Source: Actinomycetes bacterium (GTDB taxonomy: Bacteria > Actinomycetota > Acidimicrobiia > Acidimicrobiales > CADCSY01). Taken from it: 22,406 nt of DNA. Position numbers and translations under genes: made by a program. The stretch covers positions 1 to 22,406 of the forward strand of contig JAODBP010000344.1 in the NCBI GenBank assembly GCA_025464025.1. Direction: 5' to 3'. Every line of letters starts with the position of its first letter. Position 1 is the stretch's first letter. The notes below the pieces were generated by a model. That model was given only the letters and a program-made list of their open reading frames with translations. It did not search any database and had not been told where the DNA came from. Shown here one piece after another: positions 15,163 to 22,406 of the stretch.

Positions 15163-15713
15163 GCCAGATCTCCCGCCACGGCATCGCGCAGGCGGAGCAT
15201 GCCGGCGCGGATCCTCGTCTTGGCCGTGCCCAGGGGCACGCCCTCTCGTTCGCTGATCTCGGCCGCGGTCAAGCCCGAGAAGCGGGCCAGCACCACGGCG
15301 CGCTGCTGCTCGGGCGGCAGGGCAGCCAGGGCGGCTCGGACCCGCGCCGCGTCCTCGGTGGCCACCACCGCGCCGTCGGGGCCGCTGCCCCCGGCCGGGG
15401 GCAGGAGGCCGGCCAGCACCTCGGGGTCGGTCGGCACCGAACGCATGGCCCGCAGGGAGTCGATGGCCAGGTTGCGGGTGATGGTGAGCAGCCAGGTCGC
15501 GACGGACCCCCGGCGGGCGTCGTAGGCGCCGGCGTGGCGCCAGGCCCGGACGAAGGCCTCCTGGGCCACGTCGTCGGCCACGGCCCGGTCACCGACCATC
15601 GTCACGGCCAACCCGAAGACGCGACCCTGGAACCGGCGCACGAACGCGGCGGCAGCATCGGGGTCGCCGGCACCCAGGCCGGCGAGGAGCGCATCATCGG
15701 CCACGGCCCACAC
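15159..15713 (-). CDS. ECF-type RNA polymerase sigma factor (SigK-like)
   Basis: Extracytoplasmic-function sigma factor of about 184 residues. Region 2 spans FVRRFQGRVFGLAVTMVG through DDVAQEAFVRAWRHAGAYD and WLLTITRNLAIDSLR. Region 4 is LAALPPEQQRAVVLARFSGLTAAEISEREGVPLGTAKTRI, with a clear helix-turn-helix. The linker is short, so this is a minimal sigma-2/sigma-4 protein. The start is uncertain: GTG 15713 and GTG 15704 both fit family length. An ATG at 15755 would add 14 codons, but that stretch has many A/T third positions unlike the gene, so I treat it as untranslated. The gene forms an operon with its anti-sigma factor. The SigK-like label rests on the anti-sigma type and is tentative. 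Confidence 0.92.
   Translation of the reverse strand: MWAVADDALLAGLGAGDPDAAAAFVRRFQGRVFGLAVTMVGDRAVADDVAQEAFVRAWRHAGAYDARRGSVATWLLTITRNLAIDSLRAMRSVPTDPEVLAGLLPPAGGSGPDGAVVATEDAARVRAALAALPPEQQRAVVLARFSGLTAAEISEREGVPLGTAKTRIRAGMLRLRDAVAGDLA
15169..15174 (-). promoter_or_regulatory. Ribosome binding site of the anti-sigma gene
   Basis: GGGAGA at 15174-15169 on the minus strand, 6 bases before the ATG at 15162. It lies within the end of the sigma gene. It contrasts with the absence of such sites at transcript-leading genes. Confidence 0.6.
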
Positions 15714-15764
15714 CCCGGGTGTACGTGCGCCACGGCCTTGCGGATTGCCCCCCATGTGGGAGCC

Positions 15765-15793
15765 ATCCGACACCGCGCCGGCGCCGGGGTCAA
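15765..15793 (-). promoter_or_regulatory. Possible promoter of the sigma/anti-sigma operon
   Basis: TTGACC at 15793-15788 and TCGGAT at 15770-15765 on the minus strand, 17 bases apart, 51 bases or more before the preferred start. The -35 is good and the -10 is weak. The 159-base gap 15714-15872 holds only this and the phosphoesterase promoter. Confidence 0.3.
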
Positions 15794-15858
15794 GGATGGC
15801 CAGCGTTCCCCAGGCCCACGCCACGCCGGGCCCCGACCGCGCACGGCCGGACCCATCT

Positions 15859-15875
15859 GGGACACTCGTCCGATG
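15859..15875 (+). promoter_or_regulatory. Putative promoter element GGGACACTCG for the phosphoesterase
   Basis: GGGACACTCG at 15859-15868, with ATG at 15873. It is identical in sequence and position to the element before the repeat-protein gene at 13726. Confidence 0.4.
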
Positions 15876-16760
15876 TCTCGTCGGGCCGTGGCGGCCGCCC
15901 TCGTGCTGCTCCTGCTCATGGCGTGTGCCCCCTCGGCGACGGCGGCGGTCGACGCGTGCACCGGCACCGCCCCACCGACCGGGTACGACCACGTGGTGTG
16001 GATCTTCATGGAGAACCACCACCGCGGCGACGTGCTGGGCTCACCGAGCGCACCGTTCGAGACGGCGGTCGCCGCCGGGTGCGGGACGGCCGCCGACTAC
16101 CGACACGTCGGTCGCCCGTCGCTCCCGAACTACCTGGGCGCCGTCACCGGCGCGACCTGGGGCGTGCGCGACGACGCCGCACCCGACCGACACGCCATCA
16201 CGGGCGACAACCTGTTCCGCCAGGTGCGTCGGACCGGCGGGACGGCCCGCACCTACGCCGAGTCGATGCCCTCGCCGTGCGCCCTCCGGGCCGCGGGCCG
16301 CTACGCCGTGAAGCACAACCCGGCCGCCTACCTCCAAGGTGCCGACGACCGGGCGGCATGCCAGCGGGACGACCTGCCGCTCGGCGCGATCGGCGGCGGT
16401 GCCCTCGCCACCGACCTGGCTCGCGGCACGCTGGCGACGTTCACCGTCGTCGTCCCCGACCTCTGCTCCGACACCCACGACTGCCCCGTCGCCACCGGCG
16501 ACCGGTGGCTCCGCCAGTGGGTGAGCGCCATCACGACCAGCAGCACCTATCGAGCCGGCCGTACCGCCGTCTTCGTGGTCTGGGACGAACCGACACCGAT
16601 GCCGTTCCTCGCCATCGCTCCATCGATCCGACCCGCCACCGTCGTGCACCCGGCCGTCGACCACTACGCCCTGCTCCGCACCACCGAAGACCTCCTCGGC
16701 CTGCCGGCGATCGGCCAGGCGGCGAGGGCCCCGTCGATGCGGGCCGCGCTGCACCTCTGA
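15873..16760 (+). CDS. Exported phosphoesterase-family protein (acid phosphatase/phospholipase C-like)
   Basis: A 295-residue exported hydrolase of the alkaline-phosphatase-like phosphoesterase family that includes AcpA and bacterial phospholipase C. The signal sequence is MSRRAVAAALVLLLLMAC; it can be read as a lipobox ending at C18 or as an ordinary signal peptide cut after ATAA at about 25. Family motifs: VVWIFMENHH (metal ligands E47/N48 region), GRPSLPNYLGAVTG at 81-94 where this family carries its nucleophile, VVPDLCSDTHDC, VVWDE, and the closing DHYALLRTTEDLLGLP. The substrate (phosphomonoester or phospholipid) is unknown. It is divergent from the sigma-factor operon and followed after 21 bases by the YyaL gene, which has its own promoter-like hexamer. 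Confidence 0.88.
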   Translation: MSRRAVAAALVLLLLMACAPSATAAVDACTGTAPPTGYDHVVWIFMENHHRGDVLGSPSAPFETAVAAGCGTAADYRHVGRPSLPNYLGAVTGATWGVRDDAAPDRHAITGDNLFRQVRRTGGTARTYAESMPSPCALRAAGRYAVKHNPAAYLQGADDRAACQRDDLPLGAIGGGALATDLARGTLATFTVVVPDLCSDTHDCPVATGDRWLRQWVSAITTSSTYRAGRTAVFVVWDEPTPMPFLAIAPSIRPATVVHPAVDHYALLRTTEDLLGLPAIGQAARAPSMRAALHL

Positions 16761-16768
16761 GCCGTCGC

Positions 16769-16781
16769 TACGGTCCCGGGG

Positions 16782-16784
<3 letters not shown>
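16769..16784 (+). promoter_or_regulatory. Putative -10 element of a leaderless promoter for the YyaL gene
   Basis: TACGGT at 16769-16774, 7 bases, then GTG at 16782. No Shine-Dalgarno sequence is visible. Confidence 0.5.
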
Positions 16785-18704
<1,920 letters not shown>

Positions 18705-18705
18705 G

Positions 18706-19287
18706 CTACCAGCCGCCTCGGTGAATGGCGTCGGTGCGGCGGGGGCGGGTGGACGAGCGACCCGGTTCGTCGGGGGCCGGGTGGCCGAGGGCGATCGTGC
18801 CCAGGCACCGGCGGTCGGCCGGGATGCCGAAGGCGTCCTTCACGGCGGCCTCGTGCTCGAACTGGCCGAAGAAGCAGGCCCCGAGCCCTTCGGCCACCGC
18901 GGCCAGGAGGAGGTTCTCGACGCCGGCACCGCCGTCGACCCACCAGTACGGCACCGGCCACGCCTCGACCGAGCCCAGGCCGGTGGCCGCCTTGTCCGGC
19001 TCGGCGTACCGCTCGGCGTAGGCCGACGGGTCCACGACCGGGACGACGAGCACCGGCGCCCGCAGCAGCCCCTGCCACCGGAAGCCCGACGGGTCGGCCA
19101 GCGTGACCGCCCAATACCGAGCCACGTCGATGCCGGTGAGCACCACGAGATCGAGCCCCTGGGCGTGCCCGGCCGACGGCCCCCGCACCCCGGCCTCCAG
19201 GACGCGGGCCAACCCGTCCTCGGGGACGGGCTGGTCGGTGAAGTTGCGGACCATCCGCCGACGGCGGAGGGCCTCGGAGAGGTTCAG
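18706..19287 (-). CDS. Nitroreductase family protein, FMN-dependent
   Basis: Predicted FMN-dependent NAD(P)H oxidoreductase of about 193 residues. The N-terminal flavin-binding pattern RRRRMVRNFTDQPVPEDGLARVL, AGVRGPSAGHAQ and the C-terminal GGAGVENLLLAAVAEGLGACFFG followed by ALGHPAPDEP are typical. The start is a problem: family proteins begin some ten residues before RxVRxF, which here is a CTG at 19287, directly after the stop of the upstream gene (TGAGCTG). Canonical alternatives are ATG 19359, which overlaps the upstream gene by 71 bases, or ATG 19254, which cuts into the first helix. It probably forms an operon with the upstream gene and relies on translational coupling. The stop lies 1 base from the convergent YyaL stop. 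Confidence 0.85.
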   Translation of the reverse strand: MNLSEALRRRRMVRNFTDQPVPEDGLARVLEAGVRGPSAGHAQGLDLVVLTGIDVARYWAVTLADPSGFRWQGLLRAPVLVVPVVDPSAYAERYAEPDKAATGLGSVEAWPVPYWWVDGGAGVENLLLAAVAEGLGACFFGQFEHEAAVKDAFGIPADRRCLGTIALGHPAPDEPGRSSTRPRRTDAIHRGGW

Positions 19288-19288
19288 C

Positions 19289-19963
19289 TCAGGCGAGGGG
19301 GGCCAGGTCTTCGGCCATGGCCCAGGCGAAGGCGATGAGCGAATCGCCCTTGCCCGCATCGACGTCGTCGAAGAGGGCCCGGACCTCGGCCGAGATCTTC
19401 TCCGGCTTGGCCGACTCGTGGTCGAGCACGCAGGGCGGGTTGCCGTCGCCCTTGGCGATGAAGCTCCGCTCGTCGTACTCGGCGTCGACGCTGAACCGCT
19501 TCGCCAGCCGGCGGCCCCAGGCCCGGTCCTCGCCCGAGGGCTTGTGGTCGGGGCGGGGCACGACGTCGTTCAGCTTCATGAACGACCCGAAGGCGTCGAA
19601 GCCGGAAGCGTCGACGAAGCGGGTGCCGATGAGCACGTCCTCGTCGGGGAAGGCCAGCACGGCCCGCCGGAGCTGGTCGCCCATCATGGCCTTGAGGGCC
19701 TCCTGGCGCTTGGCCGTGCGCTTCACCGACGCCAGGCCGATCAGCACCGAGGGGGTGCCGCCGATGCGCTCGAGGGTGCAGAACGAGAAGCCCTGGAGCA
19801 CCCCGTTGCTGCGGGCCTGGGTGATCAGGACCCACTCCTCGCGCTGCTTCGACAGGAGCCCGATGTCGTACTGGGCCGGCCCGTCAGCGCAGATGTTGCC
19901 CATCTCCTCGAGCTCGAGGTCGTCCAGCGCGGTGCAGTCCTTGGTCTCGACGTCGATCGCCAT
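19289..19963 (-). CDS. Conserved-looking hypothetical protein, possibly GNAT-like
   Basis: A 224-residue soluble, acidic protein that I do not recognise. The first half (EEWVLITQARSNGVLQGFSF, then TPSVLIGLASVKRTAKRQEALKAM) alternates beta-like and helical stretches in an order reminiscent of a GNAT fold, but the acetyl-CoA loop is not evident. The second half is charged and helical, with SFIAKGDGNPPCVLDHESAKPEK and a Leu/Ala-rich end. Codon use matches the neighbours and no better frame exists. The start ATG 19963 follows a GGGGAGACAGGGACC leader, so this transcript may have a conventional ribosome site. It lies immediately upstream of the nitroreductase, with which it is likely cotranscribed, and downstream of dnaE after 101 bases. 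Confidence 0.75.
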   Translation of the reverse strand: MAIDVETKDCTALDDLELEEMGNICADGPAQYDIGLLSKQREEWVLITQARSNGVLQGFSFCTLERIGGTPSVLIGLASVKRTAKRQEALKAMMGDQLRRAVLAFPDEDVLIGTRFVDASGFDAFGSFMKLNDVVPRPDHKPSGEDRAWGRRLAKRFSVDAEYDERSFIAKGDGNPPCVLDHESAKPEKISAEVRALFDDVDAGKGDSLIAFAWAMAEDLAPLA

Positions 19964-19989
19964 GCGGTCCCTGTCTCCCCGAATCTGCC

Positions 19990-20014
19990 GTCAGGTGCAA
20001 TCGTGGTACCTGAC
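19990..20014. promoter_or_regulatory. Inverted repeat GTCAGGT-N11-ACCTGAC, possible operator
   Basis: Perfect 7-base arms at 19990-19996 and 20008-20014, in the only sizeable gap between dnaE and the next gene, 27-51 bases before the 19963 start on the minus strand. The position fits a regulator site for that gene. Confidence 0.4.
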
Positions 20015-20038
20015 CAGTATCGCAGGGTTTTTCCAGGG

Positions 20039-20053
20039 CTGACACCGCGTCAG
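20039..20053. repeat. Inverted repeat CTGAC-N5-GTCAG downstream of dnaE
   Basis: 5-base arms at 20039-20043 and 20049-20053 carry the same half-site as the repeat at 19990. Read on the plus strand it is followed by GGCTTTT; read on the minus strand, the dnaE direction, no T-run follows. It could be an operator pair or a weak hairpin after dnaE. Confidence 0.3.
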
Positions 20054-20064
20054 GCTTTTCGGCC

Positions 20065-22406
20065 TCAGGGCAGGACCGCGGCGTGGCCGAACTCGGTGAG
20101 CAGCTCGGCCCGCAGGCCGTTGGTCTCGTCGACCCGGAACTCGTCGGAGAGCCGCACCACCTGGGCCCCCAGGTGGATGAACACCGGGGACGGGCCGGGG
20201 TGGCCGACGAGCAGCTTCTTCAACACGTCGATGCGGCCTTCGTCGAGCCCGTGGGCCGGGAACTGGAGCCGCAGGGGCGGCGCCGCGCTGTCCTCGGTGA
20301 CCTCCACCGGGATGATGTCCATGGCCATGAGCTTGGCCACGTCGTCCCGGGTGTCGAGCCGGCCCCGGACGCAGATGATCCGGTCGTCGGCCAGCTTCGT
20401 GCCGTGCTCGAGCATGGTCTTCGGGAACACCATGACCTCGATGGCGGCCTCGAGGTCCTCCAGCACGAAGATGGCCATGAGCTCGCCCTTCTTCGTGTAC
20501 TTGCGCTGGAGGCCGGTGACCACGCCCCCGACGACCTTCATGTCGCCCGAGCCGCCGCCGTCACGGAACTCGGCGATCGTGCAGTCGGCCTTGCGCCGGA
20601 CCTGGTGCTCGACGCCCATGAGCGGGTGGTCGCTCACGTAGAGGCCGAGCATCTCCTTCTCGTAGGTGAGCTTCTGGGCCTTGTCGAAGGCGTCGTCGGG
20701 GATGGCGATCGGCGGCTCGACCGGGGCCGAGCTGTCGTCGATCGAGCCGAACAGGTCGAACTGGCCCTCGGCCTCCTTGCGCCGCCGGGCCAGGGTGCGG
20801 TCGATGATCACCTCGTGGACCTTGAGCAGGCCGAGCCGCTCGTGGCCGAGGATGTCGAACCCGCCGGCCTTGATGAGGGACTCGATGGTGCGCTTGTTGA
20901 GCACCTGGGGGTCGACCCGGTCGCAGAAGTCGTGGAACGAGGCGTACGGGCCCTGCTTCTCCCGGTCCTCGAGGATGAGGGCGACGAGCCCCTCCCCCAC
21001 GTTCCGCACCGCGGAGAGGCCGAACAGGATCACCTGGGCGCCGTCCTCCTCGGCCACCGAGAAGTCGGAGATCGACCGGTTGACGTCGGGCACCTCGACC
21101 TTGATGCCCTTCGCCCGGCATTCGTTCAGGTAGACGGCGGACTTGTCCTGGTTGTCCTTGACCGACGTGAGCAGGGCGGCCAGGTACTCGGTGCGGTAGT
21201 TCGCCTTGAGCCAAGCCGTCTGGTAGGCGATGAAGCCGTAGCCGTAGGCGTGGCTCTTGTTGAAGGCGTAGTCGGCGAACGGCTCGATGATGTCGAACAG
21301 GGCGGTGCCGAGCTCGGCGCCGTACTCCTGGGCCTCGCAGCCGGCGACGAACTTCTCGCGCTCCTTGGCGATGAGGGCCCGGTCCTTCTTCCCGCAGGCC
21401 TTCCGGAGGTTGTCCGCTTCGGCGAGCGAGTAGCCGGCGACCTTCTGGGCCACCCGCATGACCGACTCCTGGTAGATCATCAGGCCGTAGGTGTCGCCGA
21501 GCACCTCCTTGAGGTCCTCGTGCAGGTAGGCGACCGGCTTCCGCTCGTTCTTCCGGTCGGCGTAGTCGTTGTGCATGTTGGCCGCCATCGGCCCGGGCCG
21601 GTACAGGGCGACCAGGGCGGCCACGTCGTCGAAGCTGGTGGGGGCCAGCGACCGCATGAGCGCCCGCATGGGGCCGCCTTCGAGCTGGAACACCCCGAGG
21701 GAGTCGCCGGCCCGGAGCAGCTCGAAGGTGGGCTCGTCGGTGAGGTCGACGTTGTCGATGTCGGGCCGCTCGCCGGTGCGCATCTCGATCAGGTCGAGGG
21801 CGTTCTCGATGGTCGAGAGGTTGCGCAGCCCCAGGAAGTCCATCTTCAGGAGGCCGAGCTCCTCCACCCCGTGCATCTCGTACTGGGTGACGATCGGGGC
21901 GTCCTCGATGTCCTTGCCCTGCTCCGGCTTGCGCTGGATGGGCAGGTACTCGGTGAGGGGCTCGTCGGTGATCACCACGGCGGCGGCGTGGATGCCGTCG
22001 CCCCGGCGGAGGCCCTCGAGCCCCTTGGCCACGTCGACGACCTTCTTCACGTCGGGGTCGACGGCGTACATCTCGCGCAGCTCGGCCGCGGCCTTGTAGC
22101 CGTCGGCGAACTTCGGGTGCTCGTCGAGGCAGGCGTACAGCGGCGTGTCGCGGCCCATGACCAGCGGGGGCATGGCCTTGGCCACCCGGTCGCCGACGGC
22201 GTAGGGGTAGCCCAGCACCCGGGCCGCGTCGCGCACGGCGGCCCGGGCCTTGATGGTGGAGAACGTGACGATCTGGGCGACGTGGTCGCGGCCGTAGCGC
22301 TCGGCCGCGTACCGGATCATCTCGTCCCGGTAGCGGTCGTCGAAGTCCATGTCGATGTCGGGCATGGAGATGCGGCTCGGGTTGAGGAACCGCTCGAACA
22401 GCAGGT
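20065..22406 (-). CDS. dnaE: DNA polymerase III alpha subunit DnaE (5' end outside window)
   Basis: Replicative polymerase catalytic subunit; about 779 C-terminal residues are visible of an expected 1,150-1,200. The missing part is the N-terminal PHP domain and the beginning of the palm. Catalytic aspartates are in PDIDMDFD, just inside the window, and in LLKMDFLGLRNLSTI. Finger-region motifs include DGIHAAAVVI, SLGVFQLEG, ALYRPGPM, YGLMIYQESVM and FNKSHAYGYGFIAYQTAWLK. The tandem helix-hairpin-helix region follows, then an OB fold (VVGGVVTGLQRKYTKKGELMAIFVLED). The beta-clamp contact is probably GQFDLF. The C-terminus ends after an LRLQFPAHGLDE segment. The sequence resembles actinobacterial DnaE1. 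No frameshift is seen. Confidence 0.97.
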   Translation of the reverse strand, partial: LLFERFLNPSRISMPDIDMDFDDRYRDEMIRYAAERYGRDHVAQIVTFSTIKARAAVRDAARVLGYPYAVGDRVAKAMPPLVMGRDTPLYACLDEHPKFADGYKAAAELREMYAVDPDVKKVVDVAKGLEGLRRGDGIHAAAVVITDEPLTEYLPIQRKPEQGKDIEDAPIVTQYEMHGVEELGLLKMDFLGLRNLSTIENALDLIEMRTGERPDIDNVDLTDEPTFELLRAGDSLGVFQLEGGPMRALMRSLAPTSFDDVAALVALYRPGPMAANMHNDYADRKNERKPVAYLHEDLKEVLGDTYGLMIYQESVMRVAQKVAGYSLAEADNLRKACGKKDRALIAKEREKFVAGCEAQEYGAELGTALFDIIEPFADYAFNKSHAYGYGFIAYQTAWLKANYRTEYLAALLTSVKDNQDKSAVYLNECRAKGIKVEVPDVNRSISDFSVAEEDGAQVILFGLSAVRNVGEGLVALILEDREKQGPYASFHDFCDRVDPQVLNKRTIESLIKAGGFDILGHERLGLLKVHEVIIDRTLARRRKEAEGQFDLFGSIDDSSAPVEPPIAIPDDAFDKAQKLTYEKEMLGLYVSDHPLMGVEHQVRRKADCTIAEFRDGGGSGDMKVVGGVVTGLQRKYTKKGELMAIFVLEDLEAAIEVMVFPKTMLEHGTKLADDRIICVRGRLDTRDDVAKLMAMDIIPVEVTEDSAAPPLRLQFPAHGLDEGRIDVLKKLLVGHPGPSPVFIHLGAQVVRLSDEFRVDETNGLRAELLTEFGHAAVLP

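Noticed and set aside
15714..15755. Upstream ATG (15755) as the sigma-factor start
   Set aside because: The extra 14 codons have six A/T third positions, unlike the genes around, and family proteins begin near the GTG codons at 15713/15704.
20052..20065. AGGC-TTTTCG-GCCT hairpin as the dnaE terminator
   Set aside because: The stem is only 4 base pairs and no T-run follows in the dnaE direction.

Overview
The window is about 22.4 kb of very GC-rich, gene-dense chromosomal DNA. Base composition, frequent GTG starts, an actinobacterial-type DnaE, an HtdZ-like MaoC hydratase and a YyaL-type protein point to a high-GC actinobacterium. An Acidimicrobiia-like lineage is my best guess from overall feel only; I cannot place it by alignment. 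There is no tRNA, rRNA, CRISPR array, insertion sequence, phage gene or recognisable defence system, and no stretch over 300 bases without a gene. I did not find a convincing new multi-gene system. The notable signals are in gene architecture and promoters, plus two unusual small or repetitive proteins.

Layout. 1-707 (-): VIT1/CCC1 metal transporter, cut by the window edge. 746-2517 (+): rlmN, then a translationally coupled DUF952-GNAT fusion. 2510-3268 (-): sugar-1-phosphate nucleotidyltransferase. 3267-3596 (+): small membrane protein. 3605-4060 (-): MaoC hydratase. 4095-5591 (+): acyl-CoA ligase. 5636-12876: a menaquinone locus with genes on alternating strands: menG-menF (+), a 41-residue small protein (+), menD (-), menH (+), menB-menA (-), menE (+). 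12873-13625 (-): SDR oxidoreductase. 13726-14523 (+): exported protein with 11-residue repeats. 15713-14527 (-): ECF sigma and zinc-type anti-sigma operon. 15873-16760 (+): exported phosphoesterase. 16782-18704 (+): YyaL/DUF255 protein. 19963-18706 (-): an unrecognised protein followed by a nitroreductase. 20065-22406 (-): 3' two thirds of dnaE.

How the genes work together. MenF (chorismate to isochorismate), MenD, MenH, MenE, MenB, MenA and MenG cover almost all of the classical o-succinylbenzoate route to menaquinone. MenC (o-succinylbenzoate synthase) is missing and must lie elsewhere, as must a DHNA-CoA thioesterase. The sigma/anti-sigma pair is flanked by two genes for exported proteins that share an identical 10-base promoter element at the same distance from their start codons.

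Two organisational themes run through the window. First, most genes that begin a transcript carry a TA(C/G)NNT hexamer 6 to 8 bases before the start codon and no Shine-Dalgarno sequence, as expected for leaderless mRNAs. Some genes inside operons carry purine-rich ribosome sites instead. Second, all seven convergent gene pairs end within 8 bases of each other or overlap, leaving no room for ordinary terminators between them.
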